Shown piece after piece: positions 46,503-55,531 of a stretch of 64,000 nucleotides of DNA. Numbering within the stretch: position 1 is the stretch's first letter; each line of letters starts with the position of its first letter. Origin of the DNA: Streptomyces ferrugineus (GTDB taxonomy: Bacteria; Actinomycetota; Actinomycetes; Streptomycetales; Streptomycetaceae); contig NZ_CP063373.1 of the NCBI RefSeq assembly GCF_015160855.1, forward strand, positions 9,399,001 to 9,463,000, read 5' to 3'. Position numbers and translations under genes: made by a program. The notes beneath the pieces were generated by a model. The model ran no database searches. It saw only the letters and a list, made by a program, of their open reading frames with translations, and was not told the origin of the DNA.

Positions 46503-47945
46503 ATGCGGGGGATGTTCAGACGTCCGGCTCCGTCCGGTGCGGGGCGAGTCGGTCTCACGGAACCGGCGGAGATCGCGGGGCAGGGGGCGGGTGTCCAGAT
46601 GGGTTCGCTCGTCGGTGGCCGTACGCGCCCGCGCCTGGGCGGCCGGATCGCCATCCGCACGGGGCTGCGCTGGAAGCTGAGCGCGGCGATCGCGCTGGTC
46701 GGCGCCCTCGTGGCGATCGTGCTGAGCCTGGTGGTGCACAACCAGGCCCGGGTCTCGATGCTGGACAGCGCGCGCGACCTCGCCGACGAGCGCATCCAGA
46801 TCGCCCAGCGCAGCTATGAGCAGTCCAAGCGGCTGAACTTCCCCAACCTCGCGATCGACGACCCGGAGCTGCCGGCGGCGCTGCGGACGAAGGTCGAGGA
46901 GGGCCGGCGGGCGACCTATGTCACCGACTCGCCGAGCGGCGCGCCCGACATCTGGGCGGCCGTGCCGCTGAACGACGGGCATGTGCTGTCGCTGCGCACC
47001 GGCTGGACCGACCGCAGTGAGCACATCCTCAACCGGCTCGACCAGGCCATGGTCATCGGGTCCATCGCGGTGGTGCTGGGCGGCAGCGCGCTCGGTGTGC
47101 TCATCGGCGGACAGCTCTCGCGCCGACTGCGCAAGGCGGCGGCCGCGGCGAACCAGGTCGCCGGCGGGGAGCGGGACGTGCGGGTGCGGGACGCGATCGG
47201 GGGTGTCGTACGGGACGAGACCGACGACCTCGCCAGCGCGGTGGACGCGATGGCGGACGCGCTCCAGCAGCGGCTGGAGGCGGAGCGCCGGGTGACGGCG
47301 GACATCGCGCACGAACTGCGCACGCCGGTGACGGGCCTGCTGACGGCGGCCGAGCTGCTGCCCCCCGGCCGGCCCACCGAACTGGTCCTGGACCGGGCGA
47401 AGGCCATGCGCACGCTCGTCGAGGACGTCCTGGAGGTGGCGCGGCTGGACGGCGCCTCGGAGCGGGCCGAGTTGCAGGACATCGTGCTGGGCGAGTTCGT
47501 CGGCCGACGGGTCGCGGCGAAGGATCCCGGCATCGAGGTGCGGGTCGTCCATGAGTCGGAGGTCACCACCGACCCGCGGCGCCTGGAGCGGGTGCTGTTC
47601 AATCTGCTGGCCAACGCGGCTCGGCACGGCAGGCCGCCGATCCAGGTCACGGTCGAGGGCCGGGTCATCCGGGTCCGCGACCACGGCCCCGGGTTCCCGG
47701 AGGAACTGCTCGCCGACGGGCCCAGCCGCTTCCGCACGGGCAGCAGCGACCGCGCGGGCCACGGACACGGCCTCGGCCTGACGATCGCGGCGGGCCAGGC
47801 CCGGGTGCTCGGCGCCCGCCTGACCTTCCGCAACGTCCGTCCGGCGGGGGCCCCGGACCATGTGCCGTCGGAGGGCGCGGTGGCCGTCCTGTGGCTCCCG
47901 GAGCACGCGCCGACGAGCACGGGGAGCTACCCGATGCTGCCGTAG
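46503..47945 (+). CDS. cseC: Sensor histidine kinase CseC
   Basis: Membrane sensor for the SigE system, 480 residues. TM1 (about 58-76, WKLSAAIALVGALVAIVLSL), an extracytoplasmic loop (ARVSMLDSARDLADERIQIAQ to HVLSLRTGW), TM2 (MVIGSIAVVLGGSALGVLIGG), a HAMP segment, the DHp helix with the phospho-accepting His in ADIAHELRTPVTG, and the ATPase N-box FNLLANAARHG, G1 DHGPGFPEE and G2 GHGHGLGLTIA. The short N-terminal region before TM1 is Gly/Arg-rich. ATG 46503 is 11 nt after the cseB stop. Confidence 0.95.
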   Translation: MRGMFRRPAPSGAGRVGLTEPAEIAGQGAGVQMGSLVGGRTRPRLGGRIAIRTGLRWKLSAAIALVGALVAIVLSLVVHNQARVSMLDSARDLADERIQIAQRSYEQSKRLNFPNLAIDDPELPAALRTKVEEGRRATYVTDSPSGAPDIWAAVPLNDGHVLSLRTGWTDRSEHILNRLDQAMVIGSIAVVLGGSALGVLIGGQLSRRLRKAAAAANQVAGGERDVRVRDAIGGVVRDETDDLASAVDAMADALQQRLEAERRVTADIAHELRTPVTGLLTAAELLPPGRPTELVLDRAKAMRTLVEDVLEVARLDGASERAELQDIVLGEFVGRRVAAKDPGIEVRVVHESEVTTDPRRLERVLFNLLANAARHGRPPIQVTVEGRVIRVRDHGPGFPEELLADGPSRFRTGSSDRAGHGHGLGLTIAAGQARVLGARLTFRNVRPAGAPDHVPSEGAVAVLWLPEHAPTSTGSYPMLP

Positions 47946-47963
47946 CGTCGGGCAGCGCACGGC

Positions 47964-48398
47964 TCACTCGAACGGCTTGTCGAAGTCGAGTTCCGCGCTG
48001 CGCTCGGTCAGCGAGTACCAGTTGCCGTTGTCGTCGCGGAAGATCGCCTCGATGCCGTACGGCCGCTCCTGGGGCTCCTGGATGAACTCCACCCCGCGCC
48101 CCTTGAAGGTCTCGTAGTCGCCCCGGCAGTCGTCGGTGTGGAACGCCCCGGCCCCGATGACCCCCTTCGCGACCAGCTTCTTCAACGCCTCGGAGGACTC
48201 GGGGTCCAGACCCGGCCCGTCCAGGCTCATCAGCGCGAGCTCGACGTCCGGCTGTCCCTTGGCCCCTACGGTGACCCACCTCATGTCGCCCATGGACAGG
48301 TCGTTGCGCACCTCGAAGCCGATCTTCTCGGTGAAGAACGACTTGGTACGCGCCTGGTCGAACGTCCAGACGGTGGTGATGCCCAGCCCTTTGATCAT
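47964..48398 (-). CDS. VOC (glyoxalase/bleomycin-resistance) superfamily protein
   Basis: A 144-residue two-module VOC fold protein. Starts IKGLGITTVWTFDQARTKSFF, then MRWVTVGAKGQPDVELALMSL; the second module has GAFHTDDCRGDYETFKGRGV and a final FRDDNGNWYSLTER. The metal-binding His/Glu are only partly present. Start is ATG 48398 with GGGAG upstream. It is 59 nt downstream of the AraC-type gene on the same strand, a common pairing, in which the regulator probably controls this gene. Confidence 0.88.
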   Translation of the reverse strand: MIKGLGITTVWTFDQARTKSFFTEKIGFEVRNDLSMGDMRWVTVGAKGQPDVELALMSLDGPGLDPESSEALKKLVAKGVIGAGAFHTDDCRGDYETFKGRGVEFIQEPQERPYGIEAIFRDDNGNWYSLTERSAELDFDKPFE

Positions 48399-48457
48399 GA
48401 CCCTGCTCTCCCTGCTCTGCCTCGCGGTTCCTTCCGTCACGTTAGGCAGGGGCACCG

Positions 48458-48919
48458 TCAGCGCGCTTCTTCAGAGTTGCTCTCCGGTGCCCGCGGCTCC
48501 TCCCGCCGCCGGAAGCCCCCGGTCCAGAGCATCGCGTAGCACCCCGGTATCAGCGCGGCCCCGCGCCCGACGTGCTTCTCCCGGTACTCGCTCGGCGACA
48601 GACCGGTGCGCGCCTTGAACTTCGCCGAGAACGTGCCGAGGCTGCTGAACCCGACGAGATGGCATATCTCGGTGACGGTCAGATTGGCCGCCCGCAGATA
48701 CTCCTCGGCCCGCTCGATCCGCCGGTGCGTCAGATACTGCCCGGGCGTCTCGCCGTACACCGCCTTGAAGGCCCGCACGAAGTGATACCGCGAGTACCCG
48801 GCGTGTGCGGCGACGGCATCCAGGTCCAGGCCCGGATCGGCCCACTCCCGATCCATGGCGTCCTTGGCCAGCCGCAGCTGCCGCACCTTGTCCATGAAGC
48901 CGATGGTGGCACGGCGCAC
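48458..48919 (-). CDS. AraC family transcriptional regulator (short, HTH only)
   Basis: A 153-residue regulator whose first 100 residues are a complete AraC DNA-binding domain: DLDAVAAHAGYSRYHFVRAFKAVYGETPGQYLTHRRIERAEEYL and VTEICHLVGFSSLGTFSAKFKARTGLSPSEYR. There is no ligand-binding N-terminal domain, and the tail is short and hydrophobic (LIPGCYAMLWTGGF). Start: GTG 48919 is favoured because CAGGGGCG lies upstream; ATG 48895 is possible. Probably controls the adjacent VOC gene. Confidence 0.86.
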   Translation of the reverse strand: MRRATIGFMDKVRQLRLAKDAMDREWADPGLDLDAVAAHAGYSRYHFVRAFKAVYGETPGQYLTHRRIERAEEYLRAANLTVTEICHLVGFSSLGTFSAKFKARTGLSPSEYREKHVGRGAALIPGCYAMLWTGGFRRREEPRAPESNSEEAR

Positions 48920-48991
48920 TGACAACGCCCCTGAACAGGGAAGAGACCCCCGGTCACCCGAGGGCCTCTCCCCGCGTCGCAGGTCGCGGTC

Positions 48992-50590
48992 TCAGACGGC
49001 CTCCGCCATCGCCGCCGCCTTCGGCCCCGAGTCCGCCCCGTCCTCGGTGGCCTCCTCCTTCGGCCCCGAGCCCTTGAGCGGCACCTCCTTGACGAACAGC
49101 GCCGCCGCCAGCGACAGCACGGCGATCACCGCACCGAGCAGGAACGCCGAGTGCGTGCCGGCCGACACCGCGTGCTGGTAGGCCTCCCGCGCCGCGTCCG
49201 GCAGCTTCGCCAGGCTCGCCGCGTCCAGCTGCGCCGACTGCTCGGTCACCCTGGAGCCCAGCGCCCCGGCCCGCTCGGCCATGACGTCCTGGACCCGGTT
49301 GTTGAACAGGGCGCCCATGATCGCGACGCCGAAGGAGGAGCCGAGGGTACGGAAGAGGGTGGTGGACGAGGACGCCACGCCCATGTCCTTCATCTCGACG
49401 CTGTTCTGCGCGACCAGCATGGTGATCTGCATCAGACAGCCCATGCCGAGGCCGACCACGGCCATGAAGACCCCGGAGGTGAAGCGGCTCGTGCCGGTGT
49501 CCATCGTCGACAGCAGGTACAGCCCGACGGCCATCAGCACGCTGCCGAGGACGGGGAAGGCCTTGTAGCGCCCGGTGTTCGTGGTCACCCGCCCGGCGAC
49601 CATCGAGGTGACCAGCATCGCGCCGAGCATCGGCAGCAGCAGGAGTCCGGAGTTGGTGGCGGAGGCGCCCTGCACCGACTGCTGGTACAGCGGCAGGAAC
49701 AGCGTCGCGCCGAACATCACGAACCCGGTGATGAAGCCGATCACGGACATCAGGGTGAAGTTGCGGCTGCGGAAGATGTGCAGCGGCACCACCGGCTCCG
49801 CGGCCCTGGTCTGCCAGAACACGAACCCGACGAGCGCGGCGACCCCGATGCCGATGAGCTCCATGATGCGCGCGGAGGTCCAGGCGTACTCCGTGCCGCC
49901 CCAGGTGGTCACCAGCACGATCGCGGTGATGCCGACGGTCAGCAGCGCCGCGCCCAGGTAGTCGATGCGCGCCTGCGCCCGCTTCTTCGGCAGATGGAGC
50001 ACGGCACTGATCGCGGCGAGCGCGACGACGCCAAGCGGCAGATTGATGTAGAACGCCCAGCGCCAGCCCCAGTGGTCGGTGATGGTGCCGCCCACCAGCG
50101 GTCCGCCGATCATCGCCAGCGCCATCACGCCGGCCATCATGCCCTGGTACTTGCCCCGCTCCCGGGGCGGGATCAGATCGCCGATGATCGCCATGACGCC
50201 GACCATCAGACCGCTGGCGCCGAGGCCCTGCACCGCCCGGAACGCGATGAGCTGGCCCATGTCCTGGGCCATGCCGCTGAGCGCGGAGCCGATCAGGAAC
50301 AGCACGATCGACGACATGAAGACGCCCTTGCGGCCGTACATGTCGCCGAGCTTGCCCCACAGCGGAGTGGAGGCCGCGGTGGCCAGCGTGTACGCCGTCA
50401 CCACCCACGACAGATGTTCCAGCCCGCCGAGTTCGCCCACGATCGTCGGCATCGCTGTGCCGATGATCATGTTGTCGAGCATCGCGAGCATCATCGTGAT
50501 CATCAGCGCGAGCAGCACGACGCGGACGCTCTTGGGCTGCTTCCCGGGGTGCTCACCCGCCCCCGTGTCGACTGCTTCGGTGTCCGCCAT
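48992..50590 (-). CDS. MFS drug exporter (EmrB/QacA, 14 TM)
   Basis: A 532-residue DHA2-type exporter with about 14 membrane segments. Motif D1 region is LAMLDNMIIGTAMPTIVGELGG, motif A is PLWGKLGDMYGRKGVF, motif C is FRAVQGLGASGLMVGVMAIIG, and NLPLGVVALA follows. ATG 50590 with GGGGAG upstream is the start; a GTG at 50599 is possible. It is divergent from the TetR gene at 50707, with a pair of long inverted repeats between them, so the TetR protein is the likely repressor. The substrate is unknown. Confidence 0.93.
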   Translation of the reverse strand: MADTEAVDTGAGEHPGKQPKSVRVVLLALMITMMLAMLDNMIIGTAMPTIVGELGGLEHLSWVVTAYTLATAASTPLWGKLGDMYGRKGVFMSSIVLFLIGSALSGMAQDMGQLIAFRAVQGLGASGLMVGVMAIIGDLIPPRERGKYQGMMAGVMALAMIGGPLVGGTITDHWGWRWAFYINLPLGVVALAAISAVLHLPKKRAQARIDYLGAALLTVGITAIVLVTTWGGTEYAWTSARIMELIGIGVAALVGFVFWQTRAAEPVVPLHIFRSRNFTLMSVIGFITGFVMFGATLFLPLYQQSVQGASATNSGLLLLPMLGAMLVTSMVAGRVTTNTGRYKAFPVLGSVLMAVGLYLLSTMDTGTSRFTSGVFMAVVGLGMGCLMQITMLVAQNSVEMKDMGVASSSTTLFRTLGSSFGVAIMGALFNNRVQDVMAERAGALGSRVTEQSAQLDAASLAKLPDAAREAYQHAVSAGTHSAFLLGAVIAVLSLAAALFVKEVPLKGSGPKEEATEDGADSGPKAAAMAEAV

Positions 50591-50608
50591 GGTCCCCACT
50601 CCCCGGCT

Positions 50609-50680
50609 ACTTACTTGCCGCCCGGCTAGTTGTCTACACTCGGGAAGGTAGAGGCGTAACTAGCCGGGCGTCAAGTAAGT
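50609..50680. promoter_or_regulatory. Paired 23-bp inverted repeats between MFS and tetR genes
   Basis: Arms at 50609-50631 and 50658-50680 are reverse complements over 23 bp with one mismatch and are separated by 26 nt. Each holds AACTAGCCGGGCG-N-CAAGT or its complement. The arrangement gives one TetR operator next to each divergent start. The repressor binding is inferred. Confidence 0.75.
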
Positions 50681-50706
50681 TTGTTGGAAGGCCGAAGAGT
50701 ACGAGG

Positions 50707-51306
50707 ATGGGCGGCACCATGGACGGCACCAAGCAGCGGCGCCGCGGGGACACCCGCCAGCGCATCCAGGACGTGGCCCTCGAACTCTTCGCCGAGCAGG
50801 GGTACGAGAAGACGTCCCTGCGGGAGATCGCCGAGCGCCTCGAGGTCACGAAGGCGGCGCTGTACTACCACTTCAAGACCAAGGAAGAGATCATCGTCAG
50901 CCTCTTCGAGGATCTGACGAAGCCGATCGAGGACCTGATCGAGTGGGGCAAGGGGCAGCCGCACTCACTCGACACCAAGCAGGAGATCGTCCGCCGCTAC
51001 AGCCAGGCCCTGACCGACGCGGCCCCCCTGTTCCGCTTCATGCAGGAGAACCAGGCCACGGTCCGCGAGCTGAGCATCGGCGAGATGTTCAAGAACCGCA
51101 TGCTCGGCATGCGCGACATCATCATCGACCCGGACGCCGACATGGTCGACCAGGTGCGCTGCATCAGCGCCCTGTTCACGATGCACGCCGGGATGTTCGT
51201 GCTGAAGGACCTCGAAGGCGACCCCGAGGAGAAGCGCAGGGCTGTCCTCGAGGTCGCCACGGACCTGGTCACCCAGGCGCACAAGGGCGCCCGGACGGAC
51301 CGGTGA
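50707..51306 (+). CDS. TetR family regulator of the adjacent MFS exporter
   Basis: A 199-residue regulator. The HTH is DTRQRIQDVALELFAEQGYEKTSLREIAERLEVTKAALYYHFKTKEEII; the C-terminal helices include SALFTMHAGMFVLKDLEG. The ATG at 50707 has GAGG immediately before it with no spacer, while ATG 50719 (195 aa) has GAGG 12 nt upstream; neither spacing is ideal. Its stop is only 1 nt from the convergent M23 gene stop. Probably represses itself and the exporter, with the exported compound as inducer. Confidence 0.9.
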   Translation: MGGTMDGTKQRRRGDTRQRIQDVALELFAEQGYEKTSLREIAERLEVTKAALYYHFKTKEEIIVSLFEDLTKPIEDLIEWGKGQPHSLDTKQEIVRRYSQALTDAAPLFRFMQENQATVRELSIGEMFKNRMLGMRDIIIDPDADMVDQVRCISALFTMHAGMFVLKDLEGDPEEKRRAVLEVATDLVTQAHKGARTDR

Positions 51307-51307
51307 C

Positions 51308-51925
51308 TCAGATCGTCAGACCCATGCCCCGCAGGAAGGCCACGGGGTCGATCGCGGTGCCGTAGTTGGCGCTCTTGCGGATCTCGAAGTGCAGGTGCGG
51401 GCCGCTGGAGTTACCGGTGTTGCCGGACTTGGCTATGTTCTGGCCGGTCTTGACGACCTGGCCGACCTTCACATCGATGCGCGAGAGGTGGGCGTACTGG
51501 GAGTAGGTCCCGTTGCCGTGCTTGATGACGATGGCGTTGCCGTACGCGGGACCGTCACCGGCGCCGTTGCCGCCGGCCTTGACGACGGTGCCGCCGTGCG
51601 CGGCCACCACCTGGGTGCCGCTCGGGACGGCGAAGTCCTGACCGCTGTGGGTGGACTGCCACATGCCGCCGGCCTGCGCGAAGCTGGCGGACTTCGTGTA
51701 CTTCTTCACCGGCTTCACCCAGGAGACGGCCTTCTTGGCAGGCGCCTTCTTGGCGGCGGCCTGGGCCTTCACGGCGGTGGGGACACCGGTGGCGGAGGTC
51801 ATCTCGGCAGCGACCGCGCCTCCGGCGCCCAGTACGACCGAGGCCCCCAGGCCGGCGGCCAGCACAGCGGCACGGGTGCGGAACGCGGACGTACGGGGCG
51901 AACGGAGAGAAAAGCGCGGGGACAT
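51308..51925 (-). CDS. Secreted M23 (LytM-type) peptidoglycan endopeptidase
   Basis: A 205-residue exported protein. Signal peptide is MSPRFSLRSPRTSAFRTRAA plus the hydrophobic VLAAGLGASVVLGAGGAVAA; cleavage likely after AVAA. A basic, Lys/Ala-rich linker (KAPAKKAVSWVKPVKKYTK) precedes the M23 domain. HSGQDFAVPSGTQVVA supplies the first Zn ligands, and YSQYAHLSRIDVKVGQ and SSGPHLHFEIRKS complete the HxH site. Start ATG 51925 has GTGAGG upstream. It cuts peptide bridges in peptidoglycan. The upstream region shows no ydaO riboswitch. Confidence 0.94.
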   Translation of the reverse strand: MSPRFSLRSPRTSAFRTRAAVLAAGLGASVVLGAGGAVAAEMTSATGVPTAVKAQAAAKKAPAKKAVSWVKPVKKYTKSASFAQAGGMWQSTHSGQDFAVPSGTQVVAAHGGTVVKAGGNGAGDGPAYGNAIVIKHGNGTYSQYAHLSRIDVKVGQVVKTGQNIAKSGNTGNSSGPHLHFEIRKSANYGTAIDPVAFLRGMGLTI

Positions 51926-52300
51926 TCGAAACCTCACGGGGACGACGGCAGAGAAAACCACCCGGCACACAGGCGCCGCCGGATGGCCATCCCTTGGTAA
52001 CCCCCGCCTCCTCGAACCCCAAAACCCCCTATCTACGACAGCGGCTAGTACTCTCCCGCAAAATTCCCCGCATCTTGACAGAGCACCCAATCCGGACGAA
52101 CCAGCATCGACGCCGAAACGGACCACCGGTTTACGGATAGAAAGTCCGTTTTGCTCCGGACCCTTGTTTCCACTATTCCCCCTAGTAACGGACAAATCGC
52201 CTGTGCGGCATGTCACCGCCGAGCGCAATCAAAGGACCCCGGAATGTGACGGGCGCTACCCTGCTGCTTCCACCGACATAGGGGCTCAGGGGGAGGCCGC
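51926..52300. other. Intergenic region between M23 and first NACHT gene
   Basis: 375 nt, divergent on both sides, so promoters for both genes are expected. It is locally less GC-rich near 52040-52180, marking a change of composition at the edge of the NACHT island. The GGGGGAGG ribosome-binding site precedes the GTG at 52301. I see no repeat, att site, tRNA or integrase. Confidence 0.5.
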
Positions 52301-55300
52301 GTGGACCCGACGGTCATCGGAACCAGGCTCGCGTCCGGCTTGGTCGGTCCGCTGGTGAAACGGCTGTTCGTCCACGAGGGCCCGGGAGCCGGGCTGGTCG
52401 ACAAGCCCGTACGGCTGTCGGCCCTGGTGTCGTTCCGCGGCGAGAAGCGGACGCTCGGCGTCAAGGAGTTACGCAAGCTCGTCCGTGAGCTGGTGGAACG
52501 CGCGGCACGCGAGACGCGTGAGGCACCGCTGGACGAGGGGGAGCTGGAGGCGGTCGCGGACGCCCTGCAGCGCACGCTGCACGCGCTCGGCGACCTGGAC
52601 CTGGACGACCTGGAGGCCGTACGGCTCGGCTATGAGGCGCTGGCCGACCGGCTGTACCGGCAGGCGGGCGGCGACCGGCTGCTGCGGGACCTCAGCTACG
52701 ACTCGACGTTCCTGTACTTCCATCTCCTCAACAGCTCCTGCCTGCACATCCTGCACTTCTTCACCCAGCGGTCGACCTTTGTGGCCCGCACCCTCGTCGA
52801 ACAGAGCCGGCAGCTGGACCAGCTGATCCGGCTCACCGACCTCCTCGTCGAGCGCCTGACCTCGCGCACCGCGCAGGACGCGGCCTTCGAGCAGCAGTAC
52901 GCGCGCTACCTCGCGGCCCGGCACAGCCGCCTGACCATCTACGGCATCGATCTGAACGAGTGCCGTGACTGGCCGCTCGACACGGCCTATCTGAGCCTGG
53001 AGGCGACGCGGGACAGCGAGCTCCGCGCGCTGCCGGACGACCAGACGGGACTCGTGCAGCCGCCGCCCGCGCCCCGCCCCGTCGAGCAGGCCCTGGCCGG
53101 GCACGAGCGGGTGCTGCTGCGCGGCGTCGCCGGCTCCGGCAAGACCACGCTCGTCCAGTGGCTCGCCGTCACCACCGCCCGCCAGGAGGAGCTGACCGGG
53201 CAGCTCGCCCATCTGATGGGCCGGGTGCCCTTCGTCCTGCCGCTGCGCACCCTCACCCGGGGTGGCGCCCTGCTGCCGGTCCCCGGCCACTTCCTGAGCG
53301 CGGTGAGCTGCCCGCTCGCCGGCTCCCAGCCATCCGGCTGGGCGGACCGGGTGCTCGCCGCCGGACGCGGCGTACTCCTGATCGACGGCGTCGACGAGGT
53401 CCCGGAGGACGAGCGGGCCCGCACCCGGCGCTGGCTCGCCGACCTCCTCGCCGCGTTCCCCGGGAACCTGTGGCTGGTGACCTCGCGCCCGTCCGCCGTA
53501 CGGGACGAATGGCTCGGCGGCGAGGGCTTCACCGAGCTCACGCTCTCCCCCATGAGCCGCGACAACATCGCCGTGTTCGTCCGCCGCTGGCACGAGGCGG
53601 CGGGCGCCGGCCCCGCGCTGGGCGAGGCGCTGCTGTCCTCCGTCCGCACCAAGCAGGACCTGGGCCGTCTCGCGACCAACCCCTTGATGTGCGCCCTGAT
53701 CTGCGCCCTGCACCGCGAACGGCGGGGCTTCCTGCCGCGCGGCCGCAAGGCGCTGTACGACGCCGCCCTGTCCATGCTGCTGGAGCGCCGGGACCGCGAA
53801 CGCGATCTGACCGTGGAGCTGGACGAGGAGTCCCAGGTCGAGCTGTTGCAGCGGCTCGCGTACTGGCTGATCCGCAACGGGCGGGCGGAGATGGACCGCG
53901 CGGACGCGGTGCACCAGCTGGAGCGGCTGCTGCCCTCGATGCCGTACGTCGCCGCGCAGGGCTCGGCCGAGGAGATCCTGCGGCATCTGCTGGTCCGCAG
54001 CGGCCTGCTGCGCGAACCGGCCGCCGACGCCGTGGACTTCGTCCACCGCACCTTCCAGGACTACCTGGGGGCCCGGGCGGCCGTCGAGGAGCGGGACTTC
54101 GACGTCCTGGTCGCGCACGCCCATCTGGACCAGTGGGAGGACGTGATCCGGATGGCGGTCGCCCATGCCCGGGCCGATGAGCGGGGGCGGTTGCTGACGA
54201 GGCTGGTGGAACGGGGCGATCGGGAGCCGGGGCATCGGGGGCGGCTCCATCTGCTGGCCATGGCGTGTCTGGAGCATGCGGCGAAGCTGGATCCGGGGGT
54301 GCGGGGGGAAGTGGAGCGGCGGGCGGGGGAGCTGATACCGCCGCGCAGCCAGGCCGAGGCGCGCAGCCTGGCCGAACTCGGGCCCATGGTGCTGGAGTTG
54401 CTGCCGGGACCGGAGGATGTGCATGAGGAGGAGGCCGCGGCCGCCGTCGTCCAGTGCGTGTGTCTGATCGGCGGGGACGCGGCGCTGCCGTGTCTGGTGC
54501 GGTACCGAGACCACGAGAGCCGGATGGTCCGCTATCAGCTCGGCTCCCACTGGGACCGGTTCGACACCGAGACGTACGCGGACGAGGTCCTCCGCCACGT
54601 CCTGGACGGGCCGGAAACGGACGTCGTCGTCCGCACCCAGACGGAGCTCCGGACGCTGAAGCGGCTGGGAGGTGCCAACCGGGTCGAACTGTGTGGCGAC
54701 TTCACTCAGGCCCAGATCCTCGACGCGCTCGACGCGGAGAAGCTGACGAGGCTGGAGTTGATCCACAGCCCGGTCACCGACCTGGGTTTCCTCAGGAGGT
54801 TTCGGCAGCTGCGCACCATCCATCTCCAGGACTGTCCCGGTATGTCGTCCCTGGCTTCGCTGGCCGGGACACCCGTGCGCATCCTGATCCTGAACGACGT
54901 CCCCGGGCTTGCGGACATGAGCACGCTGCGCGAACTCGGCGGGATGCCGTTGGAGTGCCTCTTCCTGCCTCCGAACGTACGTGATCTCTCCGTGCTGGCC
55001 GAGTTCCCGTCGCTGAACGAACTCCGGCTGATGCTCGACCGCCCTCTCACCCCTGAGGAGTGGCACACGGTCATGGCTCTGCCCGAGCTGACCATCCTGT
55101 TCCTCAACACCGCCGAGCTGACCCAGCTCGACACCGGCGGCAGCCGGATGGCCGCGATCCGGGCCGTCAGCCTGCTCGGCAAGCGGGGATCACCCACGCA
55201 CCTGGGTCCGGCGGTCACGGCGTTCCCCGAGATGACCACCCTGAACGTGCACTTCACCGACGAGCTCGACCTCGCCCCGCTCGCGGCCCACCCCCGTCTG

Positions 55301-55396
55301 CGCCACGTGAACACACCGGGCGTGAACCGTCTCCTCAACGCCGACCGGCTGCCCGCCCACATCGAGCTCAACGGGGCATCCACCGCGGCGTCCTGA
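52301..55396 (+). CDS. NACHT-domain STAND NTPase with helical N-terminus and LRR-like C-terminus
   Basis: A 1,031-residue STAND NTPase, an NLR-like bacterial protein. Residues 1-230 form a mainly helical N-terminus of the NNH1 type, including the hydrophobic stretch YFHLLNSSCLHILHFFTQRS. The sequence DTAYLSLEA precedes the NACHT at about 270-440, with Walker A GVAGSGKTTL (275-284, Lys281) and Walker B VLLIDGVDEVP (358-368, Asp362). Helical winged regions with FVHRTFQDYLGARAA follow. About 795-1010 shows LRR-like repeats (KLTRLELIHSPVTDLGFLRRF, QLRTIHLQDCPGMSSL). It has no signal peptide. Related proteins act as antiphage or self/non-self sensors; this is inferred. The start GTG 52301 has GGGGGAGG upstream. 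Confidence 0.92.
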   Translation: MDPTVIGTRLASGLVGPLVKRLFVHEGPGAGLVDKPVRLSALVSFRGEKRTLGVKELRKLVRELVERAARETREAPLDEGELEAVADALQRTLHALGDLDLDDLEAVRLGYEALADRLYRQAGGDRLLRDLSYDSTFLYFHLLNSSCLHILHFFTQRSTFVARTLVEQSRQLDQLIRLTDLLVERLTSRTAQDAAFEQQYARYLAARHSRLTIYGIDLNECRDWPLDTAYLSLEATRDSELRALPDDQTGLVQPPPAPRPVEQALAGHERVLLRGVAGSGKTTLVQWLAVTTARQEELTGQLAHLMGRVPFVLPLRTLTRGGALLPVPGHFLSAVSCPLAGSQPSGWADRVLAAGRGVLLIDGVDEVPEDERARTRRWLADLLAAFPGNLWLVTSRPSAVRDEWLGGEGFTELTLSPMSRDNIAVFVRRWHEAAGAGPALGEALLSSVRTKQDLGRLATNPLMCALICALHRERRGFLPRGRKALYDAALSMLLERRDRERDLTVELDEESQVELLQRLAYWLIRNGRAEMDRADAVHQLERLLPSMPYVAAQGSAEEILRHLLVRSGLLREPAADAVDFVHRTFQDYLGARAAVEERDFDVLVAHAHLDQWEDVIRMAVAHARADERGRLLTRLVERGDREPGHRGRLHLLAMACLEHAAKLDPGVRGEVERRAGELIPPRSQAEARSLAELGPMVLELLPGPEDVHEEEAAAAVVQCVCLIGGDAALPCLVRYRDHESRMVRYQLGSHWDRFDTETYADEVLRHVLDGPETDVVVRTQTELRTLKRLGGANRVELCGDFTQAQILDALDAEKLTRLELIHSPVTDLGFLRRFRQLRTIHLQDCPGMSSLASLAGTPVRILILNDVPGLADMSTLRELGGMPLECLFLPPNVRDLSVLAEFPSLNELRLMLDRPLTPEEWHTVMALPELTILFLNTAELTQLDTGGSRMAAIRAVSLLGKRGSPTHLGPAVTAFPEMTTLNVHFTDELDLAPLAAHPRLRHVNTPGVNRLLNADRLPAHIELNGASTAAS

Positions 55397-55531
55397 AACC
55401 GCACGCCATCATGTGACGCACGCCTCTGGCGACTTACCGCCCAGTAACCTTATCTTTCCCCTCACGCCATCCCCACCCACGAACATGCACGCGACAACAA
55501 CAGAGCGCACGTGACGTGAGAGGACCCCCAC

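Noticed and set aside
51926..52160. Possible ydaO (c-di-AMP) riboswitch upstream of the M23 peptidase gene
   Set aside because: The position and gene type fit, but the conserved blocks (GGGGTGAAT and the following core) are missing from the minus strand.
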